This document shows positions 1-12,457 of a stretch of DNA of 64,000 nucleotides, one piece after another (position 1 is the first letter of the stretch; the number at the start of each line of letters is the position of its first letter). Source of the stretch: Tetrastigma voinierianum (taxonomy: Eukaryota; Streptophyta; Magnoliopsida; Vitales; Vitaceae). The notes beneath the pieces were generated by a model that worked only from the letters and a program-made list of their open reading frames with translations, was not told the DNA's origin and made no database searches. The stretch lies in assembly GCA_016808115.1 (NCBI GenBank), contig JAEQBH010002870.1, positions 124,001 through 188,000 of the forward strand. The letters run 5' to 3'. The position numbers and the translations under genes were made by a program.

Positions 1-2470
1 TAGATTAGGGTTTTGAAAAATCAAGTGATGGGGTTAGGGTTTGATAATTGAATTGTGTGTGATAATATGTTGAAATGGGTATAATGCGTCGATTTAAGTG
101 TTTGATGAAAGAAAAAATGGAAGAGAAACCTGATTTGTGAAAGTAAATTTTGGGCGACGGTCTCTATTCTGGGAAATGTCTGTTTTCTGTTTTGACCAGT
201 TTTGAGTATTTTGGCCATGCTTGCTCATTTCAGATCGGAATTAGGTGATTCAAAATTCTGGGTAAAATGTACTTCTAGGGAAAATTTATCTAAAGGAAGT
301 TCATGCAAATTGTAAACTTAAAGTGCCCAGAAAATGGTTCAAAAGTGGGCAACATGTGCAGATTCTGTTCAAACTAGATTATTTGTTATTACAATTGTGT
401 TATATGGTTGAGGGCTTTAGGAAGAGATTTTAGGGCAGAAAATTTAAAGAGATGTTATTTGATATATCAAGAACTGATCTGGAGAGTTTCATAAATTTTG
501 AAGACCGTTTGAATAATTTTTGAGTCATAAAGTCTATAGGGTATGGTTGGAAAAAGGTTGGCCTAAATGAGTGGGTTTTTAGTGCTTAAGGGTAATTTGT
601 TCATTTGGCTTTAAATGAATGTGTATGGTGGATTAAAATGGATGTTATGGTTAATGTGTAATTGTGATTTTCTTGGAAAAGGTGAAAAGGACTATCGAAT
701 GAGGCAGGGAACTCGGGAAGCAGCGGAATTGAGCGGTGAAGCGTGAGTGAAAATGATATTTTGAGAATTGAGTTTTTAAAAGTGAATGGTTTTAATGTTA
801 AAATGAAAGTTTAATGTAAATTTTTATGTAAATGTTAAGGCATATAAATATTTTATCTTCATTGTTTTATCTTGCATCAATGCATATATTTATATGTGTA
901 TTAAATATGTATGCATATGTTAAGGTATTATGAAAGTTTAAAAATGTGTAAAGAAAGCATATGTGTTTTAATGATCAAGTAAAGGATTTAAATGTGTTTA
1001 CAAATGTATTTGAAGAAATGTTTTACTGATGGTTATCCTAAACCCCTATGACGTATAGTGATATCGGCGAAGTACTTTAAAGGCGTGTAAGAGTTTAGGA
1101 GTAAAGTTATAGGTTACTAGCGAGGAGGGGAAATGGGTGTCGAGTAATATCTTCTGGCGTGATAAAATCTTATGGTGGGCGCATGCGGCGTGAGGTTCTC
1201 CTTCGTGAGTAGTTATATTTGGAGATGTATTGTCCCTCACCGTCGATGCTAGAAGCTTCATTAGTGTGTTTATTCCCACTGGGTTCCATCGAAAGAGTGA
1301 GAAAGGAAATAAATAAAGAAGAAAGTTTGCAGTACAGAATGTTTAAGGCATAAATGGATTTTAAATGTATAAGTATTTATTGAAAGAAAGTTTAAGGCAT
1401 AAATGCTTAAAGCATAAATGGATTTTAAATGCATAAGTATTTATTGAAATAAAGTTTAAGGCATAAATGGATTTTAAATGTATAAGTATTTATTGAAAGA
1501 AAGTTTAAGGCATAAATGATTAAAGCATAAATGGATTTTAAATCCATAAGTATTTATTGAAATAAAGTTTAAGGCATAAATGCTTAAAGCATAAATGGAT
1601 TTTTAAATGCATAGTATTTTATTGAAATAAAGTTTAAGAGCATAAATGTTTAGAAGCATAAATTGATTTTAATGGTATAGTATTTATTGAAAGAAAGTTT
1701 AAGGCATAAATATTTTAATGTATAAATGGATTTTAATTGTATAAGTATGTATTATTTTGGTATATCACTGGAAATGTTATCTAAATGAAATGTACGCTCC
1801 TTGGGCTCCTTTAGCTCATTCTTTTCCATATGTTTCCAAAAATATTTTGAGGACCGAGACGGGTGGCTAGGTAGAGTACCCTCTGCTTATGATGGTCGAG
1901 CCATCAGTGCGCATGTGAGGCTGCATTGTATAAATAGTTGCATATTTTATATGTCGAATAATTTTCCATGCATCTATGCATATATGAATATTTTGAAAAT
2001 GAGTAGAGGCGTCAGCTTAAAATTCAGAAGCTCAACCCAAATTTTTTTGATACAAATGTGCATGGAATTGAAGAAGTTTTAAATATGTTTTGATGATTGA
2101 AATGAATAAAGGTATATGGTATATATATTGGGTTGATTGAGTTGTGGGCCGAAGTCTTACAAGCGGAAGTTGAAATTGAGATATTAGAAGTGTTTTAAAT
2201 GGCTTATCAGTACTTGTAAATTTGGGAAGAATCAGAAAAAGCAGAGGAAACTACGGCCAATTTTTTGAAAAATGCAAGTGTTTGGCAAAAAGAAAAAAAA
2301 AAAAATTCTATCATAGCTTCCGCATTATTTTATAAGGAAAGTAATATTAAAGGCGCAAAAGGGGTTTAGCTCCATGGATTTTATTTATTTTGAGGAAAAG
2401 TTTCACACATCCATTGGAGTCTTAGGGAGAATCCTCGGGTTCATGAGGTTAATCAGGGTGGATCAGCCTA
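1..2470 (+). mobile_element. 5' LTR (partial) of Ty3/gypsy element A
   Basis: This stretch matches, in reverse complement, both long LTRs of element C (46571-50752 and 54516-58204). Shared blocks are the leader near position 1, the minisatellite at 1310-1765 and the end around 2400-2470. The left end lies outside the window, so promoter and full length cannot be given. The right boundary is set by a tRNA-Met-type primer binding site starting at 2474. The LTR has no coding sequence; short open frames here are not genes. It is longer than its partner at 6142-8182, which lacks an internal block. Family membership is sure; the exact right end is good to a few bases. Confidence 0.85.
1310..1765 (+). 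repeat. LTR minisatellite, ~60-bp units
   Basis: Diverged direct repeats built on the words AAGTTTAAGGCATAAATG, GGATTTTAAATG and AAGTATTTATTGAAA. About seven partial or full units are visible, differing by small indels. The same array occurs in reverse complement at 47320-48260 and 55250-55740, and as about two units at 7310-7460. Copy number therefore varies between LTRs of one family. Spacers are not unique and there is no cas-like context. Confidence 0.9.
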
Positions 2471-2473
2471 GCG

Positions 2474-2495
2474 TGGTATCCGGAAGAAGCGAGGT
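2474..2495 (+). other. Primer binding site (initiator tRNA-Met type) of element A
   Basis: TGGTATC begins three bases after the inferred LTR end. It matches the first bases of the plant tRNA-iMet primer site (TGGTATCAGAGC). The following bases are mutated here, but element C has the better version TGGTATCGAGCC at the same place (54501-54512, minus strand). Confidence 0.75.
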
Positions 2496-3082
2496 TTGAA
2501 AATGTTATAAAGATTTGAAAATTTATGTGATTTAAAATCATATAAGCATTACATGACCGCTAGTAATTTGCAATTCCACGAAAATCGTCGTCGGCGAGCC
2601 ACTGCCGGGAGAGCTCTGAGGCGGTAGTACCACCACACGAGGAACATGTTGATGAGTGCAGCGTATGTTCCTCCACCCTTGTCTGACTAGGGCCGCCACC
2701 GCCTCTGAGGTCGTAGGAGGACGGATGCCTTTAGAGCGGATGTGAAAACAGGATGTTAGCCTGACATTTAATCAGCGGAGTGAGGCGACGGTGTCCATTG
2801 AGAGGATGAAATTAGAGGCAGAAATTATGGCGATTATAGGAGATCACGGGAAAGGCATGGTCGTGGATAGAGGGTAATGAGATGGTTAATTGAAAATGCA
2901 TGGGTTTAATTTAGCTTAAATTGAATCAATGACATTAAGTGAATTGTTAATTGTAATTGTTGAAAGAAAATGGAAGAAATTGAAGACATAATGATGAATG
3001 TGTACTTGGTAGAAGTTTTGCCACCTAGGAAAAGTATGGAAAAGTTGATTGTTACAGCGAGTGATTATTGGAGGCTAGGAGT

Positions 3083-3190
3083 TTAGCGGACTTGATATTA
3101 TTAGATATCCATGACTTTGATGTTATATTAGGCATGGATTTACTATCAGACTATCATGCTACAAGTTGTTATAGGAAGAGGTTAGGTTCT
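3083..3190 (+). pseudogene. Retropepsin C-terminal remnant (element A)
   Basis: The frame from about 3068 contains DFDVILGMDLLSDYHA, which matches the conserved gypsy protease segment normally read as DxDVILGMDWLxxYxA. The N-terminal catalytic DTG region is not recognisable upstream. The matching stretch is about 35 residues, after which the frame decays. It is a remnant only, without expected activity. Confidence 0.7.
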
Positions 3191-3417
3191 ATAAGCGAGG
3201 AAGGCAGAGGTTGTTTTTATGTAGATTCACGGAAAATACTACCTACCAATAATATGTGATTATGTAGGCTAGTAAAATGCTTGAAAGGGTTCATATAAAA
3301 GGTACCTAGCTTATGCTACATTGAGGTGTGGGATAATGGTAGTGAATGGAAGATATTACAGTGGTCAAATAATTTCGGATGTATTTTCCCGGAGAGGATC
3401 TTCTAGAGTATATATAA

Positions 3418-3436
3418 AAAAAAAAAAAAAAAAAAA

Positions 3437-3502
<66 letters not shown>
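3418..3502. repeat. Poly(A) run followed by (AT)n microsatellite
   Basis: About 20 A residues at 3418-3436 are followed by roughly 32 AT dinucleotides (3439-3502). The array sits inside the pol region of element A between the protease and reverse transcriptase remnants, so it expanded after the element died. A reading frame through it gives only an alternating Ile-Tyr run and is not a gene. Confidence 0.97.
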
Positions 3503-3506
<4 letters not shown>

Positions 3507-3689
3507 TTTAGATTGAAATGACCCCTAGGCCAGAACCAATTGCTAAGGCACCTTTATATGATGGCTCACTTAAAAGTTGAAAAGAATTGAAAGAATTGAA
3601 AATATAAATGGATGAGCTTGTAAGTGGGTTTTATTAATGATGCCGCCTTGAAGTCTGGGTTCATTTATAAAAAAATGATGATGATTTAA

Positions 3690-4005
3690 GATCGTATATT
3701 GATTTCGGAGAGTTGAATAAAGTGAAAATACGCAATCAACACCCATTTACGGATTGATGATCTTTTGATCAATTACACGAGGAACGAATTATTTTGAAAA
3801 TGGATCTAGCTCGGGTTACCATCAATTAAATTTAAGGTGGAGGATGTTCCTATGACAACACAATACGGTATAGGCATTATGAGTTTTTTGGTCATGCTAG
3901 TTGGACTAACTTATATTGACGCTTTATGGATCTTATGAATAGGATCTTTGGCCTTGGCTGAATCAGTTGTTATAGTATTCATTGATGACATTTTAATCTA
4001 TTTAA
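3690..4005 (+). pseudogene. Reverse transcriptase remnant (element A)
   Basis: Three conserved gypsy RT blocks are readable in shifting frames: the IDFGELNKV segment near 3695 (normally IDYRELNKxT), a KMDLA block near 3800 (normally KIDLRSGYHQ), and FMDLMNRIF near 3930 followed by FIDDILIY at about 3972. The last contains the two catalytic aspartates of the polymerase active site. At least three frameshifts and several stops separate the blocks. It follows the protease remnant and precedes RNase H. Confidence 0.85.
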
Positions 4006-4429
4006 GATAATAGAAAGATCATGAAAGTATAGCTGAACCTATTTGTATTATTATGAAACTCAATATTGGTTCAGGTGGGCAGTGTTTGCGCTAAGGCATG
4101 TGATTTCAGTGAAGGGGTTCTGTTGATCCTCAAAAAGATTGAGAAAAATTGTGGCCCAGAAAACCACCTACGAATGTGACGAGAGATACAAAGTTTTCTG
4201 GTTTAGGTATTATCGGAAGGTTGTTGAGAGTTTTCAAAGTTAGCGGATCCGCTGACTAAATTGACAAGAAGGAAAGATGAAAGAAGTTGTATAGTAGAAG
4301 ACATGTGGAAAAGTTGAATCAAGCTAAAAGGAATTTGACCTTAGCCCTAGTTCTTACAATTCCGTCGGGGTAAAAAAATATCTGGTATATTGTGGTGGCT
4401 GGGAGCTTAGGGGGTGTGTTAATGCAACA

Positions 4430-4720
4430 TGAAAATGTGATAGCATATGATTTAAGGCAATTAAAAAAGCATGAGCAGAATTATCTAAGACATAACCTAG
4501 AGTTGGTTGTTGTAGTCTTTGCTATATGGAGGCATTACTGATATGGAGTTGCATGTAAAATTTTTACAGATCACAAGAACATGTAATATTCACATAGAAA
4601 AAGTTAAATATGACAGAGGAGATAGGTTGAACTCATTGGGATTATAGGTGCATTATTGAGTACCATCGGAAATGTTAATGTAGTAGCGTGCTCTTAGTAG
4701 GGAAGCCTAAAGGTTCATAT
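4430..4720 (+). pseudogene. RNase H remnant (element A)
   Basis: A clean stretch from about 4440 reads [15 protein letters not shown], then [14 protein letters not shown], then KIFTDHKN. These are the conserved gypsy RNase H blocks, with the FTDHK aspartate retained at about 4560. Stops follow within 60 bases. This is the best-preserved part of element A. Confidence 0.85.
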
Positions 4721-5439
4721 CTCACCTAAAAATTTGTGTACCTCCTAGATTTATGGAATTAAGGTCTTTAGGTCAGAGACTAGAATTGACAGATATTGGA
4801 GCCTTTTAGCTACATTTTATGTTAGTCCTGTACTAATAGACAAGATAAGAGCTATAGACTCAAGATACAATCATGATTAAATTGGAAATGGGAAGGCTAC
4901 AGTGCAGGCGAGTTAGGATTTTTAGTGCGGGCAGATGGTATAGTGATGATAGGTCCACGGGTTATGTGTGCTAGATGTGGGAAGATTAAAGAAATAAAAG
5001 AAGTATGGAAAAGGAGCCAAATCTTGCACGTATCTGAATGCATCGGAAACACTGAAATGTATCATACCTAAAGGGAATACTAAAGGTGGAGAATGCAAGA
5101 AAGATGTTGTAGAATTTGTTCCAAATGCTCATTTGTCCAAAAGTTAAGGTTGGTATCAAGATTTGCAGGGGTTCTATAGTCTCTTCCCGATCCCTCGATT
5201 AGTAGGAGAGAATCATGATGGATTTTTTTTTCTTTTACTTGCCAGAGTAAGTTATGATGTGATATAGGTGATTGTGTGGATAGATTAGTGAAATCAGTCA
5301 ATTTCCTACCTATGGAAAAATAGTGACTTAGTTGAGAAGTTTGAGTTGTATATAAAAGAGATTGTACGACTTCACGGATGACCAATCCCCGAAAGAGCCA
5401 TCTGAGACATTGGAAGTTATACTCAGGCTTGTGTTAGAG

Positions 5440-6110
5440 TTTAAAGGAAGTTAGGAAAGACATTTGCCATTAATGGAGTTTTCTACAATATGGATTATCA
5501 TGCAAGCATTGAAATGGCGCCTTATGGGGCCTTATGGAAGGAAGTGTAGGACTCAGTATGTTGGGATGAGGAAGGGGAGAGAAAATTTTAGGTTGATCGG
5601 GTGTTCAGGCTACAACGGATAATGTTAAAAGTTATCGAGTGATAGATTAAAGATAGCTCAAGATTAATGAAAGAAGTTATGTTAATAACCCCGGAGAGAT
5701 TTAGAATTTTAGGTGGGATCGGGTATTTATGAGGATATCACAGGAGAAAGGAGTGTTGATATTCGGAAGAAAGGGAGATTAAATTCCTATCTATATGGGA
5801 CTTTGTAAATTATGAAAATAATTGGAGAGGTAGCGTCTTGATTTGAGGTTGCCTGAATTGGCGAGAATACATGACATATTTTACACATTTACATCTTCAG
5901 TATGTAGTCGAGATTCTTACATGTGTTAAGAGATCAGCGGTTGAATTGAAAAAAAAATTAAGCGTATGAGAAAGGGCCGGTTCAAATTGTTGTCAAATGA
6001 TTAGGTTCTTTGAAACAAGTGATTCCTTTAGTAAAGGTGTTGTGGATGAATCGCGGTAGAGAGCAACATGAGAGCGTGAAGATCGGTTACTCAAGTATGT
6101 TATTTAAATT
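5440..6110 (+). pseudogene. Integrase core and C-terminal remnant (element A)
   Basis: Near 5470 the frame reads LMEFSYNMDYHASIEMAPY, then a VCWDEEGE block, matching the gypsy integrase phrase around EFAYNxSYHASIxMAPYEALYG. Further on, LARIHDIF near 5855 matches the integrase C-terminal LDxIHxVFHVS motif. A chromodomain-like tail may lie at 6040-6110. The zinc-binding N-terminal HHCC part is not clear. Frames are broken throughout. Confidence 0.8.
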
Positions 6111-6141
6111 TCGAGGGCGAAATTTTTATAAGGAGAGTGAT

Positions 6142-8182
6142 TGTAAAGCCTGACCTTGTGAATGTTATAATAGTAGTTGTGTAGACTGATTTGAGGTCTA
6201 ATGATCGACGATGGTAGATCACAAATTTAGAAACGCTGCGGACGTCGTTTAGGCGTAGTGAAAATTTTCGAAAATTGTAACCAGTGCCCTAATGAATAGT
6301 GATTTTTCTTATTTTATCCGGATGGAGGGGTTGCAAAGTTTTTAAAGAAAATTTCAGTTCCTATGACTTTGAGCGATATTTAGAAGATAATGGGAATTTA
6401 AGTGAATAGTGATTTCAGGATTTGAAAATTAGACTGTCTTGAAATTTTTTGGAAGTGGGCGAGAATGCGAAAATGTCGGAATCAATCATAGAGTCTAGAA
6501 ACTGAAAGCGAGTGAAGCGAGTCCGTTTGGATAGTTTCGACGTCCGACGTAGTCGGGATAATAATGCGCTGTGTCAGAATTTCAGATTTTAATGATTTTT
6601 CATCGATTCGGTGATTTGAGCACGGCATCCTTTGTGAGGATTGTTGAATAATTCATGGTTAATTTTGAAGTTTAGGCTGACCATAGGAATATTTTGATAT
6701 TTGTCGGTATAAAAAGCGGTATAAGGTGAAACTGAGATAAAAGCTGCTATAAGGGAGATATTTTATTATGAGAGCCAATTAAAACCTTTCTTAATGGCTA
6801 AGTCATGATTTAAATAATGGGTAAATGACTTGGTCTCATGAGAATGGACCAATGAGAAGCTTGGATAAAGTATTAAGCCACTTTAAACAAGCTAATAGAG
6901 ATTATTTGGTTTAAAGGGTAATTTTGGAAACTTTGAAATAAAGAAAATTTTAGGAGATTTAATGCTCAAAAGTGAGGAGAAACGTGCAGTAGAGGAAGAA
7001 AGGAGAAAAGGGGAGAAAGGAGAAAGGAGAGAAAGGAGAAAGGTTAGGGCCAAGAAGTGGAGGTGAGTTTTCTTCTCGCCAGAGCTTTCAAGTGCTCTGA
7101 GTGATAGCAAGGGAGAGAATGAAGAGAGCGAGAACAAGTAAGTTTTTAATGGTGGAAAAGTTAGGGTTTGATGTTTTCATGTAATGTTTGGATTCTCTTG
7201 TATGGATGTTAAATTAGTGGCATTTAGGGTTGAATGATGATGATTTTGAGATAAATTGAGAAAGCCATGGATTAGATTAGGGTTTTGAAAAATCAAGTGA
7301 GTAAGGGTTAGGATTTTAAATGCATAAGTATTTTATTGAAATAAAGTTTAAGGCATAAATGTTTAAAGCATAAATTGATTTTAATGGTATAAGTATTTAT
7401 TGAAAGAAAGTTTAAGGCATAAATGTTTAATCTTATAAATGGATTTTAATTGTATAAAGTTATGTATTATTTTGGTATATCTTTTGGAAATGTTATCTAA
7501 ATAAATATGCATCCACTTGAGAACAAATTTTCAGAACCATTAACCATATGTTTCCAAAAATATTTTTCGGGACCGAGGCAGATTGGGCGGTGAAGTACCC
7601 TCTGTAGCAGTGAGTCGAGCCATCTCAGGAATGACATATGTAGGCGTGTATAAATAGTTTCATATTTTATATGTCAGAATAATTTTCCATGCATCTATGC
7701 ATATATGGATATATTTTGAAAATGAATTACTTGGCGTCGACTTAGTCAGGCTCAGCCAAATTTTTGATAAATGTGCATGGGAATTGAAGAAGTTTTAAAA
7801 TGTTTTGATGATTATGAATAAAGTTATATGGTATATAGGTTGATTGAGTTGTGGACGAGGAGTCCTACAACGGAAGTTGAAGAACTGAATATTAGAGGTA
7901 ATTTTTAAATGCTTATGCGGGTACTTGTAAATTTGGGAAAGTCCAGAAAAACAGAGGAAACTCTGGCCAATTTTTCTGAAAAATCTAAGCGTTTGAAAAA
8001 GAAAAAAAAATTTTATCGACAACGACTTAGCATTATTTATAAAAAGATATGTTAAAGCGCCAAAGGGGTTCAGCTCCATGGATTTTATTTATTTGTTTTG
8101 AGAGAAAAGTTTCTACATCCGTTGGAGTCTTAGGGAGAGTCCCCTCGGGTTCATGAGGTTAATCGGGGTCGGGGATCCTTCT
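6142..8182 (+). mobile_element. 3' LTR of element A, internally contracted
   Basis: It begins TGTAAAGCC right after the polypurine tract and ends around GGATCCTTC. Its start matches the reverse complement of the right end of the element C LTR at 50752, including the phrase TTCTTATTTTATCCGGATGG near 6305. At about 7310 it jumps from the block equal to window positions 1-45 straight to sequence matching the end of the minisatellite (about 1580 in the 5' LTR). Roughly 1.5 kb is thus missing compared with its partner. The right end is approximate. Confidence 0.85.
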
Positions 8183-9270
8183 GTGATAAGAAATTGATCC
8201 AATGGTCATCAAATGTTCTGCGAATTGGAGTAATAGATATTATAGTCACCATATTAATATAAAATATGTAAGCTCAACTATCAAATGTATAGACTTTGAG
8301 TCCAGTGATTATGCTAACCTAGATATTGTTTCATCCTTTAGAATTTTTAATGAATTTGATTACATGTTTCTATCTATGTATATAGCTAAGTTTGAATGAT
8401 AAAATTATTTTCTCTTCAAAAAAATATTTGGATTTAGGACAATTTGATTCCTAGAAAATATTAATTAAAGAAAAAAAAGTGATAATTATCTATATTTTGT
8501 TTAACACAAAAATGAAATGTAAATCAAATATAAATAAAATTAGTTAAACATGTATGTTAAATTTATTTAATGTTTTTATATAATAAAAGAACAATAAGTG
8601 AGATAAATTTGAAAAAGCAAATACTATTGACTTTAATCTAATTTTATTTTTTGCTAATGACTTTTTAAAATCTGATTGTTATCGTCTCATAGTTAAATTA
8701 ATTGAGATTGGGACTTTGGTTGATTGTACTTTGAAAGTGTTTATGAATTTGTTGTTATTTTTTACAATTTCTTGGGCGAAATGAGCTACCCTTTTTATAT
8801 AATTTTGTTCAATTTTATATTAAAAATAAAAGGTTTAAAGAAAATATTGCAGTTTCAAATAAATTTTTTTTTATCATTTCTTGTTTTCTTTAAGATTAAA
8901 CATGCTACGCGAGGTTTGACATTTTTAGAAAATATTAAGGAAAGAAAAAAAATTTCAACCAGAATAATTTTTAAATTTTATTTTTATGTTCAATTCTTAT
9001 GAAGAATATTCAAGAAATATGAGTTCAAATTATTAAAAATTTATGCATTTTAAAATTAATTAATTTTATATACATGAAGCTTTGATAAGAGAGACCTGAA
9101 TTTAGTTACATATATTTAGATGCTTAATGTAACAAAAATAAATTAGATTATATTCTAAGAAAAATTATAATATTACATAAAACTATTATATTTAATAAAT
9201 TAGCTAGGATTAAAGAATTGAATATTTGAAATTTACATGTAAAACTATTTGAAAATAATTTATTACATTG
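8183..9270. other. AT-rich spacer, no gene recognised
   Basis: Very AT-rich with many homopolymer runs. Short open frames on both strands (for example near 8202-8399 and 8724-9002) have low-complexity Phe/Lys/Ile composition and resemble no known protein. No LTR or RNA gene seen. Confidence 0.7.
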
Positions 9271-9865
9271 AAATCCATTTTTTTATTTCTATCCAATCTC
9301 TACTCTCTTCACTTCTTTCTTGATGTTTTTTTTCATACTTTTAAAATATTAAACATTAAACACAAACAAAAAGTTGTGAAAAAAAATCTTTTATTTAAAC
9401 CAAGAAATAAAGAGTATTTTTACGTTCTCTTTTGTGGAAAACATTGGCTAGAAACTGGCTGATGGTTTTCTTTTTTCTTTTCTTTTTAGTTTTTCTTTTA
9501 ATTTATATATTCAAAAATATTATTATTTTACTCTTATCATACATGTTTTTTTCCAATTTTTAATATATTAATTTTTCCATGTTGGAAACTCAATTGTGTC
9601 CTGACTTTATTGAGTTGTCAAAGTCAAGCTTTATCTTATTTCATTTTCCCCTTTTTCCATGAAAATGTTTCCCCACTTGTACCTAATATTGATAGGCTTT
9701 TCATTCTCTCATTCTCATCCTAATTCAATTAACTACGTATCAATACAGATACAAAAAAAAAATATGCATGGCTTCCCTTCAAAATACTTTTGATACCATA
9801 TTAAATTGTTAACTTTTTTAAATTCTAAACGTACATTAACAAAAATACATTAATTAGGCATTTTG
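9270..9865 (+). repeat. Local repeat S, copy 1, left part
   Basis: It matches 20985-21590 almost block for block, including the phrase TCTCTTCACTTCTTTCTTGAT, the word AAACACAAACAAAAAGTTGTG and the ending ACATTAATTAGGCATTTT. In copy 3 this ending runs directly into GGAATAATTAAAACATGC, which in copy 1 is found only at 11762. The interruption is the LTR at 9866-11760. No coding potential is seen; an ATGGCTTCCC near 9769 opens only a few codons. Confidence 0.85.
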
Positions 9866-11760
9866 TGGCCTTGAGCAAGGGTCTGTTTATCTGTATCGTA
9901 TATGAATGCTACGTGAATGTCGGGTAATGCGACGTTTACCTTAATCAGGCGAATCTCGGCTTTGTACGGGGCTACTGCGAATCTGAAACTGCGTATAACT
10001 TTGTCCCGAAACATCGATATATGATAACGTGAGTAAAGAAAGCATTCTTAGGCTATGAACAATACTTTCGTAAAAGCGTATATATCCATTTATGTCCGAT
10101 AATTCAGAGTTAATTTCTTCTTATCTGTGCGTATATTAAATTAGAGAATTCTAATACGTATCGTACATCATGTGAAACCACGTCAAACTGTGCAAGCACG
10201 GTCTAGGATGGCGCGTCTCGCCATGGCAGCTCCTTGTACTGTAAAATAATATCCTCGACGGGGTGAAATTTAATCTTCGATGGTGGAATGTCCCTTTATA
10301 GAGTGTTTCTCTCGCAAGTGCGTATCTGTTAAAAATAAGCAGCGTTCAGCGAATCGTGATCTGCCGAATGTCTAGCGATCATCTCGTGCCAGTCGCCAAT
10401 GAACTCGCCATGTTTCGGCGCAGCGCCGTATGATAATTATTATGTTTATTTTTGGGTGATACTCAGATGTATATATCCCAGTTGAAGGCGTCTCGACGAT
10501 TGATGTTATGGACTACCCTCCGATGTATATCAATTGGGCCGTCTCCGGCGATTGATATTTTTTAGTATGGATTACCTCAGATCATTTATAGTTTTAAAAT
10601 GACCACTCGGCTTGATTCTACAGACTCGCATAAGTACGCGCTCTATGCTATTCTGGGTGCCGCAGTGCGTATGGAATGCGTGATCTGGTCGAACTCTGAT
10701 TCTATACTTAGCATTACAAATATACGTGTGCATATCGTTATCAATTTAAATCCAGTACTGATGTGTATCGTAATTTCGCGTTCATCTGTAAAAATTAGGC
10801 TGGTGAACAATGATCAGCATTGACTTCGATTCTTTCAGCCAAACGCATTATTTAAAAATTATTTTTGACAGCTATTCTGTGGAATGAGTGAAAGCCTTAG
10901 TCTTATTAAAAATCGCACGTCGTCGAGTTCGGCACATGAGGCGAAATTTCCATCAGTGTTTAGGCACCATCTTCATCAAAGCGTCATTTTATAGCATAGA
11001 AGACATCACCAAGGATGCCCAAACCTAACCCCCACGGACTACATAGAGAGGGCTCAAAATTCTCTACTAATTGGGTCCAGTTTTGGGGCCGTCAACGGCA
11101 TTTCGGCGCCGTCCCGGCTCGAACTTATCAGCATGTTTCTTAGCAAAGAGTAAAGCCACAGTAGGAGAATCATACGCCGCGAGGTTTAATGCAAGCTCAG
11201 CCCAAATCAGAATACCACCCAGTACTAAAGTGTGGCGAACTAATAACAATCAAAATGAATTAGACGGTCGGATCCTTAGAATTCTAGAGAAGGAGTCGCC
11301 ACCTCTCTAAGCATATTTTTTCAATTTCTGCTGCTGCCCGTCTCCTTTTCTTTTGCTACTGCATCTTTTAGCCTTTTGAATCAAAGAGATGACACTATGC
11401 CTCTTTTGTCCTATTATCATTTTGAATTTTAAAAATGAACATGTCATGCTGAGTTTGGCGTTGTATTTATCTACATTGTCCAATTTAAATGATTCTCTTA
11501 TTAAATGAAACATAATTCTGTAGGTATGTATTATATCTTATTTGTCCTTGTCGAAAATCGTTTCTGTGTAGAAATCGTCGCCGGCGTGAAATTATTTGTC
11601 TCGAATTTGGCGAAATTTGCGTCTTTAGCTAGATTTGAGAGGATTCAACGGTGAAATCCGTTTCATCATCCGAGATCTGAGAATAAATTAAGTTTTGACC
11701 GATGCAATTTAAATAGCGTCTGATTTTGTCGTTTCGAAATTGAATTTCAAGTGCTTCCTG
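9866..11760 (-). mobile_element. Solo LTR, family B (copy L1)
   Basis: It interrupts repeat S, as shown by the uninterrupted copy at 21575-21605. Flanking bases TTTTG (9861-9865) and ATTTG (11761-11765) look like a decayed 5-bp target duplication. Internal features shared with other family B LTRs in reverse orientation are the GATGTATAT/TTGATAT tandem motifs near 10460-10580 and the end block at 11560-11750 (CGTTTCATCATCCGAGATCTGAGAATAAATTA, in pieces). No internal gag-pol flanks it, so it is read as a solo LTR. Open frames inside it are not genes. Confidence 0.8.
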
Positions 11761-12370
11761 ATTTGGAATAAATTAAAACATGCAATATAATATTTCATGG
11801 ACTTTGATCAATAATGAGTTTAATGGTTAAGAAATTTAGGTTTAATATTAATGTAATTAGTGGTTGATCTTTATTTTTAAGCTAACAAATATAAATTTAG
11901 ATTTTAAGTAGTATTTAAAGACATGTAGATAATTTGGAGGAGGAATTTTTATTTTTATAATGTAATCAATGTTTTTATGAAACCATCCTTATTGAGTTAC
12001 AAACTATAGACTAGTCATATTTATAAGTGTTATCACTTTCTTGACTCATAAAATCCAAGAATCTACAAACAAGTATCATCAAACTATAAATGTTGGATTT
12101 ACATTTTACTTGGTCAATTTTGAAAAATTAGTATTACTTTAATTTATTTATGACTTGGTTGTTCAAATAATAGGTTATAGTATTCAAAAGAGTTATTATG
12201 TAATTATAATATTATGATAAATAGTTTAGTGGAATTAATAGTGAGATATGAATTATAACTACCTTTTTTAATGGGAGTTAGAGATTTTATTTTATTTTCC
12301 TTTTAAATCAAAGACAAATTATTATGAATCAACTATGGAGCTCTCAATATTCTTTTGGAATTTATCTAAT

Positions 12371-12457
<87 letters not shown>

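Larger units (their letters stand above)
2496..6141 (+). mobile_element. Element A internal region, decayed gag-pol
   Basis: Remnants read in the order protease, reverse transcriptase, RNase H, integrase on the + strand, the Ty3/gypsy order. Gag would lie at about 2570-3000, but no recognisable domain remains there. Frames change every few dozen codons and stops are frequent, so no functional polyprotein is encoded. The end carries a phrase like the usual FRGRNF polyprotein terminus (near 6107) and a polypurine tract, AAGGAGAGTGA, immediately before the 3' LTR. Confidence 0.85.

Noticed and set aside
1310..1765. Regularly spaced repeats resembling a CRISPR array
   Set aside because: Repeats are diverged, spacers are not unique, the array is part of a plant LTR and recurs in every family member.
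3321..3521. Open frame ending in a long Ile-Tyr alternation
   Set aside because: It is a translation of the (AT)n microsatellite.
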